DNA of 64,000 nucleotides from Rhynochetos jubatus (lineage: Eukaryota; Chordata; Aves; Eurypygiformes; Rhynochetidae): the NCBI GenBank assembly GCA_027574665.1, contig CM050648.1:136400175-136464174 (forward strand), in the 5' to 3' direction. How positions within the stretch are numbered: position 1 is the stretch's first letter; each line of letters starts with the position of its first letter. The notes beneath the pieces are model-generated. The model ran no database searches. It saw nothing but the letters and a program-made list of their open reading frames with translations, and had not been told where the DNA came from. Shown piece by piece: positions 23,173-36,300 of this stretch. Made by a program: the position numbers and the translations under genes.

Positions 23173-26100
23173 GTCAGTAACCTCTTGTGCTGCCTCGTCT
23201 GTCTGCGTAACGGCTGTCTCAGGCTGGAAAGCAAAGTCGTTTGTGTCTGCAGTTTCAAGGAAAACTCACGGAGAGGGGGAATAAAAACATAAAAGAGATA
23301 AAGACATAAAACCAAGTGGACAAGGGTATTGCATTTCTGTTCCTTGCGCTGAGTTGTGGTAGAGTGTGTGGAAAACCTGGCCTGTGCAGCTGAGTCCTGC
23401 CTGGTCCCCTGGTAAAAGGTACCTATTCCTGGGTGAAAAGAGCAAAATTAAGTTCTGGAGCCTCCTTCATCATTGTCCCCAGGAGAGGAGCATCCTTCAC
23501 TGGTGCCCTCCTGCTCCCAGGTGTACCCTTGTCATTAAACCGGAGGGTGGCTCCAGGCTTTCCCTGTCTGTCAGAGAAGTGAGGAAAAGGGAACCTGTCT
23601 CCCAAGGGAAGGTGAGAACAGCTGAGCTGGTAAGCAGAAGATCCAGCCCTGTCCTGGCGGTGCACTGGCCCTGGCACCTGTTCCCTCTGCAAGTCCCTTG
23701 GGAGGGGATTAAAATGTTGCTGCTCCTTTGGCAGAGACTGAGCTGGTCCCAAAGTGGGGCCGAGCTCGTGCTGCTGCTGCTGCGGGTGGGTGCACGATGA
23801 CAACCTACATGATGACGTTCCCAGCACTGGGTTTAGCGAAGTACTGGCAGATGATGAGACCTCACACAGTCTCAGGGATGCTTTTAGATTTGTCTGTTAA
23901 TAACTCCCCGTGTTTTCATTGCTGGGAACCTAAACATGTATCCCCGAGTGCTCCTGATCGTCACAGGCATCATCAGCCTGGAAGTTGGTAAATTGGGGAC
24001 TGATTTCAATTCTGTCCAGTGTAAAGCTTCGTGATTGATCGGTGTAGCTGGAGCCGTCCTCGCCTCACTGCTATGCCAAAATCCTGGGTGCCTGTGCTCA
24101 TTACAGTGACAGGCTGGGAACAAAGCTCAGGAGAAAAGCTGCAGGAGCAGGGCCAGTCCTGGAGCAGGCTGGCATAACTTCAGCTGATTTGAATGTGAAT
24201 TACACGCATTTAGGCCAGGCCTGGAATTTGCCCCTGGCATGGGCTGGCTCTGCGCTAAACTGGGTGGTTTGTGCCCCAAAATGCTGTTTGTGGGACAAGA
24301 ACTGGGCAAAAGCAGACTGTGGTGCCAGCCTTAGCTGTGATCTTGCCTATGAAAAATGTGACTAACGTGAGAGATCTTTTTTTCTTGTGATCTAACTTAG
24401 ATTTTAATTTTTGTTAAAATCTAAAGTAGTTAATGAGCGCATACAAATGTGCGTGCATGGGATGCAAACACATGAAGTCCCACCCATGAACACACACTCT
24501 AAATACTGGCTGATTCTAGTATAAGTGTTTTGTTTCTGGATTGAAACTTCCTCCAGATTTAGTACTTTTGGAGATGAGAGTTTGGCCTGCTGTACACAGG
24601 CTTGCTTAGATGCCCAGTGTAAATGTTGGATTTAATCTGGTTGCTGACAGTTTCTTGGATGATTTGGGATCTGGGCTTTGTCACGTAGTCCTGTCTCTGA
24701 CTACAAAAGTCCCTTTGAGCACTGGACCACCTGAACTGCTGGTTTTGGGGTACATGGATATGTTGGTAAGGGGCTGCCCAGATTGGAGATCAGTGTTTCC
24801 ACTTCCCCAAGGGGCACTTCGTAGTGCTGGGTGAGTAAATGGAAGTGTTCAGCATCGTGGCAGCATAGGAGGGCCATCAGCAACCCCAGTGATGGGGACA
24901 CTTGTGCACATGTGTGTGTAAGACCAGATACAGTAATGTCTATGAAGAAGGTATTTGCAGGTGATGAATTAGATGTGCTGAGACAAGACCTGCCCCGATC
25001 CCTCATCAGCTGGTGGGACCATGTCCCTGTGCCCAGTGCTGCCTCTCCATCCTCTGGAAACATGAATATCACCCAGGGTGAGCTGCCGCCTCCCCGCCAG
25101 CTCAGGACGGACCTGCCAGCTTCAAATATCACCCTGAGCTGTTACCTGTTACGAATGCAGCTTTTCCTGGGATCAAAGAGAGCAACAGCATCAAGAAAGA
25201 CTTAGCAGAGCTTTGACTCCGTCCCCTCTGCTTGGGCAGGACGGCCGCCACGGGAGTGACAGAGGACACAGCCGTGCTGTGCAGAGGTCATGCTTTGCTC
25301 CAGAAGCAAATGGCATTTCTGGGAACTCTACTGTCACTTTTAAGTCCCACATTCGGGCTAAGTTAAAACAAATCGCAATTTAGGGAGACCATATTCTGGT
25401 CACTCACATGACAGTTATTTTAGGACAAAGAGGAGCAGCATTTGCAGTCTGGTGTGACGCTCTTTGCAAGTATGAATTTGGTCTTGTTGCTGGGGGGACT
25501 TTCTGGAGAAAGGAATGGTGAGAAGAGAAACAACAAAAGGAAAGTGGAGAAGGAAATTGGAAAGAGGAGGTCTTGTCTCTCCTGGTGTGTTAGAACCAGT
25601 GTCCTTTCTGGAGATGGTCTTCACCAACGGTGGTGAAATGTCCTTGTCTAGATCCCTGTGCCTGAGCACAGAAGGGGAAAGAAGAGCAGGTTTGGTCCCA
25701 GAAATGCAGAAATAGGAGGGTGAAATTATGCTTTCCTTCTGCAAAGTGAGGCAGCTGCCCAGCCTCACGTGGAGTTAGCCGAAAGCCTACTGCAGTGAAG
25801 AACAAAATGTGGCTGTAGCGATCCAACTGCTTATTGAGCTGGGCAGGCCCTGAATCAACTAATTTGGTAACAGCGTGTTTGTGTAGTGTTGTCCTCTGTT
25901 AGTCTTTAAAATGCTAAGTCAGGAGTGAAATCAAGATTTTTCTCACTGCTGGATTTAGTTCAGCCTTCCCAAATGGGATAACACAGCGGAGTGACACGTA
26001 CATTGGAGTTGTTATATTTCATCCCATTTGATTTCCCAGTTTGTCTTGGATAGCTGAGGACTTTCCAATAAAATAGTTCTGTGCTCTGCTGGCTGCTCAG

Positions 26101-29100
26101 AGCAGATCATATTAATGAACCATAGATAATGTTTCAAAGAGCATCTTGGAAATGAGGGGGTATACCTCAAACCCAGGCTGCAAGCCCCTTGGCTATCAAA
26201 CGTCAGCCTTCCTATTCTAGCACCGGTTTTCCCCAGCAGGACCGAGGCTGTGTGAAACAAGCTATTGGTGAGACCACTGCAGGGCTGGGCTCTGCTTTTA
26301 GGGGCCAAGGAACTCCATTACAGTCCCAGTGCAAGTTGCAGGGGAGAATGTGCACTGTGCTGAACTGGGTGGCACTGGTTTGGAGGCTACTGGAACAGCG
26401 GGAGATGGTGTTTCCGAATGTTTCGTCCCCATGTGCAAAGGCTGCCACAGGATGTATGACTCATACTTAATGGGCCTTCCACTGCTCTTGTTAATGTTGC
26501 TGTCCCAAACGGCCTGGGAAAGGCTGCTCAGGAGAGATCCCATGGCAGGCGGTCCGTGCGCAGCCTCCTCTGCTGCCGCAGCAGGCCTCGAGGAAGGCTG
26601 CTCTTGGGGCAGGGCAGCAGAACCGGGAACCACATCTGCCCTTGTCTGCTTCTGCCTGACTTGGTCTGGCAGGCATGCCTTCCCCGAGGTGGGAGAAAGG
26701 CACGTGTGCATTGGGAGAAGTTTTTATGGAACCCTTTGCCATTGGGGAAATCCCCCTGGTTTCCCCCCCGCAGGGTGCAGGATAGCCTTAGTAGCAAATG
26801 AGGGCTTCCCAGCCCCTTCGTTAGGATGGGTTGGGTGGAGGCATCCCATGTGCAGTGGTGTGAAAGCAAATCTGTTTTATTTCTGTGATGCAGATCTCAT
26901 TTTACCTGCCCATCTCCTACCCACCAGCAGCTCAAGGAGCCAGCCCCGTCTTACGCTGAGCCCTTTCTTGAAGTCAGCAACGTTTCCACTTTCGCAGATC
27001 TGCGTGTGCTGATGAGTAACAGCTTACAAGGACCTCCCCATGCATGCTGTCTTCTCTGTCCCTTGTGAAACAGAGAGATGTGAACAGAGAAGGAAATCAA
27101 GTAAGTGACAATGATGACAGAGTCCATCAAAAACCAAACGAATCAGCACACTCCCTGTTTTCAGTTATTTGCGTTCAATAAACCAAATCCTCAGGGTTGG
27201 ATTTTTCTTGTTCGGTTCCCGTTGAGTGCTCAAATCACACGCAATACTTTGCAAACACAGATTTCCACCTTGTGTGTAAAAACAGTGAGATGAACAGTTT
27301 TAGCACAGCTGGTTCTTGTAATACTGTTCTGGTTTCAAATATTCAAGGAACCTTTTTAGAGCCCCAGGTCTTTGTTCCCGGTATTTGAGTCAAACCTTAC
27401 TTTTCATTTTATTTTAAATTCAATTCCAGCTCTCACCTTCTAGCTTATAATTCTGCCCTAGAAAGGCGTAGGAAAATGAAGAAATTAAAATACACTCTCA
27501 AATGCATTGTTTTTAAGATCACTTATGATTCTTACATTAGATAGTTTGAGCCTGGTGTTACCTTTAAGTGCTGGGATCACAGCTGTTAATGACAAAAGTA
27601 GGGTATTCGAGATAAGGCCCTTTTTAAATAAATAGTACATAGGCAGCTGACCAATATTACAACTTCTAAAAAAAATACTGTGACAGAAAGAAAAATAAGT
27701 GGTGTGCATGCAACCCAGCATGGTTTCTACCTGCTTCAGCAGGATGCTGGGTGGGCACAGACTCAGACCCAGGCTCAGCACAGCTCACTAGCTTCCAACT
27801 TCATCGATGTCCACAGAAACCACCTGGACTGCTAAACTCCTCACCAGGTGGGTAGTTAAAGCTTTCCTTTACACAGACAAAAACCCCTCAAGGACCTGCA
27901 CCTCCTACAGACTGGCCTTCAGGTGGTTGCTGTTAGCTATTCATGGTGGCTATGAAGGGCACCTTGAAGCTAAGGGGTCTGTTTTGGGAGTCCTGAGGAG
28001 GTGCTCCTCTGGGGCATTGCTCTCTGCTGGTATGTTTAGTAGTGGTGTGGCAGTCCTGGGATATGGGCTGGAGGGAAGCTTGTTTTATTAAGCTTTCTAC
28101 TTAGTGCCTACAGGGAGCCTTCTCCTGCCTTGGAAGATGGAGGTGGGCTCCTGCCTTCCTGGAGGGTGTAAGAGTTGGGCTGGGGGCTAGCGAGGCTCGT
28201 GTGTGTTTTGGAGGATGGAGAAACAGAGCCTGTGTGATGTTTAAGGGTTGGAGAGCTCTACGTGCCCTAATGATGGTGAGTTCAGTATGGACTTCTCCCT
28301 GGTATGGGAAAACTTGCCCATCTGAGTTATTCAGAGCTGGGACCCAAGGAGCAGGTGGGTCCCAGGGCTGGGGTGAGGGACAGCTCGCAGCATGAGGCTG
28401 GAAGAAGGTGTGTCTGCAGACAACTGGGCACAGGGGACATCTCCCAGAGGTTCCCCATGATAACTAGTGCTTCCATGGTGCTTGGTGATGCACATGGGTG
28501 CAACAGTTGCTGCACTGGCTCTGACTCTCCCTGGCCGAAGGAATTATTTCTCTTGGAAGTATCATCTTGCCACTTCGGATGTGTCGCTTTTAGGCTGATT
28601 TGTGGCTGGGTCCAGCCCTTCCAACAGCAGCTGAACATTAACAGCTGAAGGCTTAACAGTAATATGCTTAGTGTAATAAGATTTATTATTTTAAATGCCT
28701 GATTAAGAGCCCTGGGGACTGGAATCCTCCCTCTTGCCAGGGCACCGGCGAGCAGCCTAGCACCAGTGGGTGAGGTTTCCCCTCCTCCAGCAGCCCCTGG
28801 TGTTGTACACCTCCGTCCCGTGTCCAGTCTGCTTTTAGGTGTATAAAGGTGTTCTGTTCCTACCACCCTTTGCTCCTGCTGCTGGTTGCATCAGGGGCTC
28901 CTCTGACGTGGGTTTCTGCCCTTTGAGCTGGATGGCCATCACCGAGTTGCTTCATCCTGGCTCAGAAACAGGCTGTACGTGCGGGCGCTTGTAACGGGGA
29001 GCTCTGGGGCACAGACCTTTGCATCCCAGCAGCTGCGCTCGCAGGGGAAGCGGCACTACAAAGCGCCCGTGCATTGCAAAACTAGCCTTGCGTGTAAGGG

Positions 29101-32100
29101 CGCCGCGTGTGCTGTGCCCCAGACGGGGCGAACAGGCGCCGACTGAGGTGGGGAGGAAAATGTTTCTACTCCTAGCAGCTCAGCCTTCGAGTTCCCAGAT
29201 AGAACATAAATTTCAGCTTGACAATAAAGTGTATTCCAGTAAATGTCTTCAACTGTGTATTCAAACCGTACCAGAGAGCCAGACCGGAAACCGAGAATTG
29301 AATCTGAATATTAAACCAGTGATTCCCTGGAGGGAAATCTTCTCAACTTCTCTGATTCTCCAAGGAGATGGTGTTCCCAAAGGACTTAATTTTGTAATTA
29401 ATGATCACATGAGATAAGGCTCTATCGATGGTTTAGAAGACCTAACTTGGCACTAGTTCAACTCGTATGGAATTTGTCATCAGTAGTAATGAAACTATCG
29501 TTTGCAACTTTTTCATTGAACAAAATGAACTTGTAAAGAAAAACGTTTTTCCTCCTAATCCGTGAGGTTGGCAAATGATGATTATGTCCTCTGTAACCTT
29601 AATGAAGGGGGTACTCTACCTTTCTATAGCCTTTTCCTTTCGTTCAAAGACCTTTTGCAGCAGCTGATTTAAGTTGTCACGACTTGAGCGAGAGACAGAG
29701 AAGTTGCCAAATGTGTTGGAGACACAGGCAGTTACTTCTGGGAAAGAGGATGGCTAAGGGCTAACAGGAAGGCGACTGCTTGATTCCAGTTTTAGATTCA
29801 GTGCCCCAAACAACATAAATCTGCTGAATTCCTTCTCTCTATTCAGGACCTCTTAAAAATCATGCCCTTGGGATGTTGTGTCTCACAACATTGGAAGCTA
29901 AATGCTGTCCCCGTTTGGCACTAGCAGAATGGCTGAGCAGATCAGGGATTATTTATTCATCATTATTAGCATGTGTTGGAAAATATACTGACTTTTCAGT
30001 GGGCTCTTCCTTGGGTAGTGGAGGAGCATGCAGAGCACAGCAGCTTTGGGCTGGGGGGGGTGAATGAGTCAGGGAGAGAAAGCTGGAGGAGGAGGGAGGG
30101 TGCTGCTGGGAACAGGTTGGTGCTGTTCCTCCCATGGATGGACTTTCCTGGGGGAGGAGAAGAGGCTCTGTCTCCTCCCTCACTCAGCAGGAGCAGATGT
30201 GTTAGGCCAGCTGGGTGCCAGCAATGGCCTTGTCATGTGCGTGGCTGTCCCCAGAAAGGCACAGCATCTGTCAAGGGGCTGAATGGGGTACCAGAGGGTT
30301 AAATGCTGCTGCTTTTCCTTCAGTTCTTGACTGTGGGGTGTGATGCCATTCCCAAAAAGGAACAGTTGTCCTGGGCCAGCCAAAGGATGGATGTTCAGTT
30401 CCTAACACAGCAAGGGAGCTGTCAGAAGCAGGGCGATGCTTGAAATGAGCCATTGCCCTGTGGGTGTTTGGCTGATTATCGGGAGGACCTGGATGGATGT
30501 GTGAGAAAGTGATAGGAGTAAAACTGGAGCAAAAGTGGGAAAGATTAGAATCTGCCTAATGTGAAACAGGCTGTAGAGTCTGGTAGTACACCCTCCCCGA
30601 AGGTTGCGGGATCAGCTGCGTCCCGCTGCCTGGCAGAAGGCAGTGCTAAGCAAGGGTTGTGAACTTGAGTCCAGTGGCCTGCACAACATCTGCTCCCCTT
30701 TGGAATAAAAAGATGGATTAGCTCAATAAGACATACTACAGGTGGCTTATGACATATTCCTGCATCTATGTGTTGGCTGAGCAAAGCTTGTCTAGCTTTG
30801 CGAGCTAGGTGAGCGAACACAGGTACTCAGGAGAAATTAAGGAAATGCTGATGGTTGGCAGAGCAATGTGAACAGAAATGTTGGGGGGAAAAAGGGTGCT
30901 GTTAGCCTCCACAGCTCTTCTCTCAGCAGGGACAGCTGGGCTGTTATCCACTGTACCAGGCTTGGAGGAGGAAGCGTCTTCTGAGCACTGACCTCCTTTT
31001 CCCTCCCTTTCCTGCCCCATCTTGGATGGTTCTGGTACTGCCTGGGCATGTCCTGCAAGAGCTGGGAACATCTCTGGTGACAGGACCTCTCCTGCAGGGT
31101 CTTGACACCTGAGATATGGTTGTAAAGGATGCAGAAGGAGAAACCAAACCCAAAAAAGCTGCTATGGACACCATGTGCCCATCCCCATTAAGTCTTGGTG
31201 GCATAAGGACACCTGAAACTCCTGCATGGAGGGATGTTGGCTAGCCAGGAGGGTGTGAGCCTTCCTGCTTGAGATGGATCAAGGAAGGGTGGAACTTTTG
31301 CTGCTCCCTGCATGTGGCTCCCTGTCTCCTTGTCCTGCTGGGGTGCAGTGATCTGCCCTGCATGCTGATCAGGTGTTGCGGGCTGGGAGATGAGGATCTG
31401 TGTGCTTCAACCCACCAACCTGCCCTGCCCAGTGGTTGGTGATGCCGAGAATCACCCCAGGAATGTCTGTGGTGGGGGTGGGTGCCCCAGGTGGGTGCCA
31501 GCCCTGGGAGGTGGCATTCAGCATCTTAGCCCAGATGAGCTTCCCCTCAGCAAATGCTCATACTGGAAGGCTCCGCAGTGCAGTCATGCAGTGGCAGCCG
31601 TCCAGCCCCCCAAACCACAAAGAAACAGAAACTTTAAACAGAAGTTGCTGAACGACACCTAGGGAGAGGTCTGCAAAAAGCCTGAAGTACCCTGTTTGGG
31701 ACCATCTCTTCAAGGTGAAGTGGGACAAAGCCCCAAATCAAGGTGGAGCTGCGTTCCTGGTGCAGCTGGTGGCATCCTGGGGTGGGCCAGACCCTCATGT
31801 CCTAAGGTAAGGCTGGTCTGTGCTGCCATGTAAGGCAAAAATAGCTGTGTTTCTTTCCACTTTATTTTTAGGTGAGGGAGTGGCATGAAAACCCAGTTCT
31901 CCTTTTGTTTGTGCTGGTTTTCTACCAAACCCCAGCAAGAGCCTGGCTCATGTCGGTGCAGTGGAAGAGCTGACCTGATGTTGGCTCAGCCTGCTGTGCC
32001 AAAGCCCTCAGTTATTGCAGTGAACATACCAGGTCTTGCACTGATCCCCCCTTGCTGGGTTTGGAGTCAGGTTGCCAAAGGAAACCAACCCCTTGGGAAG

Positions 32101-32297
32101 TTGGGCAGCCTTTGTTCTGGTTGGTGACGTCTCTTGGGTTTTTGTGGCTCCTCTTGAAGCTTCTCCTGTGGCTCTGCTCTGCTGGAGCTGGTAGAGATTC
32201 ACCCTATAACCACTGCTGGGAAAAGGGGCTGCTCCAGCCTCCCCCAGGCTCTTTGGGTGCTTGTGTCTCAGGACTGAACTGTGGCTTAAAGGCCTGG
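23173..32297. other. Non-coding stretch
   Basis: Nine kilobases of unique sequence with no recognised gene, RNA or transposon. A CpG cluster lies at about 29030-29140. An AT-rich block at about 27380-27700 could be conserved non-coding DNA. Frames such as 26329-27012 (+) lack an ATG at their start and resemble no known protein. Confidence 0.55.
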
Positions 32298-32341
32298 CCC
32301 CAGCCTTGTTGAACAGTGGACACTGTTCAACCCCAGCCTTG
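32298..32341. repeat. Palindrome flanked by 11-bp direct repeats
   Basis: A perfect inverted repeat has arms GTTGAACAGTG (32308-32318) and CACTGTTCAAC (32321-32331) with a 2-base centre. It is bracketed exactly by the direct repeat CCCCAGCCTTG at 32298-32308 and 32331-32341. This resembles a tiny insertion with target duplication or a template-switch product. Confidence 0.95.
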
Positions 32342-33053
32342 ACCCATTTGTCACTGGCAAGGATGGCAGCTCCCAGCCATGCTACCCTTCCTCAGAAGTG
32401 ACGGGCTGCTGTCCCGATAGCTCACTGGTCCTGCAAGATGCTTTGTAATGTTGTGAGTGGGGATATTTGATCTCACCGTTTTCATCCGATGCCAGTGTGG
32501 GAGCAATGTGTTTCCCTCCCCAAAGCATCTGTGTTTTAGAGGCTGGTTACTGTTTTCCTAAATCCCTCCCTCCCAAGAGGAGGGACATCTCTTGAAGGCT
32601 CGTTCGTACAAAGCGCAGCAGCCCGTGGGTCACACAGGCTTCATCCCTGGGTGCAAAGCAGAGCCGGGTGATGTGTAAAAGGCACTGGCCTTGCCTTGTG
32701 GGACGGCTGTGACCTGTGCTCGTCACACTGTGAAGGCTTCCTTAGTTTTCCGTGGGGCTGAGCATCACGGAGTGGGGGGCAAGCGCTTGGCTCTGCTGTT
32801 TTATATAGTGGCTCCCTGTGCCGGGGGGCTTGATTTCCCCCGTGGCTTGGCGTTGGGTGCGCTGGGGTTGCTGGCTGCTGGGTCTTGTCTTCAGACCGTG
32901 GCTCCTCACGCGTGGGAGGAGCTCGGCTGGGAGCTGCTCTGCTTGGTTTGGGTTTTCTGGGGTTTTCTTCATTTCCTCAGTTGTCGTCTGACTGGTGTAA
33001 TGAGACAACACACTTTCCCCACTGCTGGCGAATGGCTTTTTATAAATCCAACT

Positions 33054-33066
33054 CCACTAGAGGGCA
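33054..33066 (+). promoter_or_regulatory. CTCF-like motif
   Basis: The sequence CCACTAGAGGGCA matches the vertebrate CTCF core consensus (CCASYAGRKGGCR) at every position shown. It is the best such match I noticed, and it lies midway through the gene-free interval next to a locally CpG-richer block (about 33170-33360). Occupancy is unknown. Confidence 0.45.
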
Positions 33067-33366
33067 ATGTGATCTGGCGTGGGGAAGGGAGCGAGGAAAC
33101 ACAGGGATGGATGAGATGGCACTGGGCGACCGTGGGGCCAGCCAAAGGCTCGGCTCACCGCTGGGTGGGACCGCGGTGCTGGGCTGTGGGCATCTCCCGT
33201 GATGCTGCTAACCCGCGTGGTGCGGGGCTTGCGGGTGGTGGGAGACGGGGAAGAACTCGACAGTCAATGAACGTCACCGAAAAGCGGGGGCGAAAGCCCA
33301 TAGTAACGCTGAACACTGCTGAAATGGCAAAGTACGTACGTGGCGGGAGGGACAGGGATGGATGAC

Positions 33367-36300
33367 ATGCACCAGTACGTGTTCCTGTTGCGGGTGGAGG
33401 AGCCTGCTCTGGACACATCTTTCTCTTCCCTGGAGATGTTGAGGATGATTGATCTGTGCTTTGAGCATCACCCGGTGCGGTGGGAGGTGACAGCACCTGT
33501 CATGAGTTGTCTGTTCTCTTGTCCCCCCTGGGGAGAGGTGGGTGCAGGGGGCACTCTGTTTTCGTAGGGTCTGGGGGATTGTATTTTATTCCATATATTG
33601 AATATAAAAGAGAATCAGCTTCCTTCCCTGGTCTGGGTGGGTAAAGCGTGTTTATCATTACACCACTTGGTTTTGAGAATGCGGGATGCCGTGTAGCTTC
33701 TGCTGGGGGCCCAAAAAACTAAAAACTGAGTTTCAGCGTGTTTTTTCTTGCTTTTTAGGGACGTGGAGGTTAGCTGATGGTCTGTGCTTTGTTACGCAGG
33801 ATCAGGCACAACAAAACCTGCAGGAATGGGCCCAGAGTGGGGTGCAGGCAAGGGGATAGTCCAGCCAGGTGACCAGCCCAACTGTGGGGTGGAGGACTGG
33901 GGGTGCACAGGGCTGGCTGGGCAGAGAGGTGAGGGTGATGGGGTGCCTTCATGGAAGAAAAGCTCCGGGCTTTGCCAACAGCAAGGGCAGACTTGGTAAG
34001 CGGCTGTGGCAGCTGGCCAGCAGCTGTGGTGTGGCTATGAAGTGCACACATCTTCAAATATGGCTTCTTGGCTGCAGTCTGACCCCTCCCATGGGCAGAG
34101 CATCCCTACCTCTGCCACAGGCACTCCTTCCCCCTGTACCCCTTCCTCTGCAGAGGGCCCTCTTCTTCCAGGGCCAGACGCTATCCCAAATGCTTCATTT
34201 ACCAACTGCTGTGGTGGCTGAGCAATGCATCCCTTGTCCGTAGCGAGAAAGTGAGGAGGAAGATGACCTGGGGGAGTCTTGATCTGTTCCAACTATGGGT
34301 TTGATGTTTATGGGCAGCTCTCTATACAGATTTCAGGGGATGTGCTTTGGCAGCAGACCCTAATGCTCCAACAGGGACTCCTGGCTTTGGCATTTTTGCA
34401 GTTCAGTCAAAGCCCCTGCTGTGGGCTGTCCATACTGGGCTGACCATTGTTCCTGGGGAAGGTTGTGGTGCAGTGTGAGTGGTGCCAGGGAGGCTTGTGG
34501 GACCCTGGCCCACTCCACAGTTCTTGGTGGCCAAATATCTCTTGAGCCCAGGGTGGCCTTGGCTTTGCCCCAAGCAGCCCCACAGCCAGGGCTAAGGGCT
34601 CCCTGTGGAGGAGGTGACACACCATGATAGCTTCCTGCCTGGCTGGAAATTGCACACGTTAAACTTAACGTGGAACCTGCTGCAAGGTGACACATCAACA
34701 AAAAATGTGAGTTGCTGACTTTGACGTTCTCTCACAGGAAAACTGACCTGGGGAGATGATAAAATGCAGCTGTACTGAGGAGTTACCTAATGAAGTTTGA
34801 CTTTAGTTATTCTGTGTTTTCTTCATCTTTTGGTAGATGGTCTTCACTGCACTAACACTGTAGTAGTTCTCCTCTCTTCCTGCTCAACACCTTGGGCACA
34901 GGCATGTGGGACTTGGTGCCTCCTTCCAGGAGGTTGGCAAGAAAGCAAAATGAATTCCAGTTCAGTACATTATGTCATTTTGTTTTTCTTCTGTGGTTTA
35001 TTTTTCTTTAATTTCATCTGCTCCAAATTTAGCTATGCAGAAATTTCCGCTTCAACCCAACCTGTGAGCTTTTGACAGTAAGACCTACAGCTGGAAGAAG
35101 TAATTAAAGTTCCACTGCAAATGCAGCCTCTTGAACTAAGGCAAAAATACTAAGTTTCAACTTAGTCTTACTCTATAATCTCATGTTCAGATTTGTAGGT
35201 ATGTGACATTTTACTGCTGACTGTGGAAACAGGGTGCTTGAATAGCCCTTTTCTTTTTGTGGTGGAAGCTCACAAAGGCATAAAAAGCTTGCTGGGTAGG
35301 ACAGGATAGTCCTCAGCCTAAAGGCCATAGGCAAAGGGTAAGTAGAGGAACATGGGCAGCAGGAGATGTGGTGAGTGTCCACTGTGCCCATGGCACCACG
35401 GTCACCGGCTACTTTAAAGCAGAGGGAGTCAGCCCAATGGGTGATGCTTCAGTGGGGGGTCAGTTTGTAGCATATTGGTGGCAAATGGCAGGTGTGCAGG
35501 CACCGAAGAGGATGGTGAGGAGAAAACTCTGGCTTCCCTTCAGGAGCCCAGACCAGGTTAGGTTTGCACCAGCTGTAGGGAGGGCTGGAGCAGACACAGT
35601 GAATCAGACCTACCATGGGGAGCTTGATCCTTTCCTCAAGTGCATTTCCTGTGCCAGCCTTAACTCTTTGCTTTCCCACACCCACCTCTGTGGGGCTGCT
35701 GGTGTAAACTGGGGAGCATTTGGGCATCTGTCCTCCCCAGCAGCCCTTTGGGGCAGAACTGTCCCCAGGGGCCACAGAGCCATGCCAGCAGTCTGGGTGG
35801 GCTCCCACAGTCAGGGGGCATGAGGGATGGCAGCACACGGAGGTGTGGGGACCCCCAGTTACAAATATTCCCAGCTCCTTTGCAGAGCAGCACAGAGAGG
35901 CAAGGAGAAAGCCACCAGGCTGAATTGCTTTATCTAGGCTGGTGTGGGGTATTCACCCTCTGCCCAGGCTCAGAGCAGGGAAACCTGCTTCCTCAGTATT
36001 CCCTGGTGAACCAGAGTGTAGTCTGTTGGGATTTAGGAGTTTGGTGTAAAGGGCCTGCTGTTGCCTGCCATTGGATTGGGAAGCCTGTGTCTGTTGTGAG
36101 ATGACAGCGGTGATTCTAACTCCCTGTGTCTGTCCTGCTACTCCAAAGGTGTCAGGGCTCAGGCAGCACTTGGCAGTGCACAGCAGGGGAGCAAGCATTT
36201 TAAAACCTTCAGGTGATACCTATCAGATGAATTATTTTTCTTCTTAGGGTGCAGCAAAGAAAACAAACACTTGTAAAAGTTGGGCACTGCAGGGCTGGTG

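Noticed and set aside
26329-27012. 227-codon plus-strand open frame
   Set aside because: It starts at GTG, has no recognisable domain, and overlaps equally long minus-strand frames, so chance is the simplest explanation.
32691-33365. 224-codon plus-strand open frame with hydrophobic segments
   Set aside because: It begins at a non-ATG codon, the first ATG is far inside, no family resemblance is visible, and no convincing splice borders define it.
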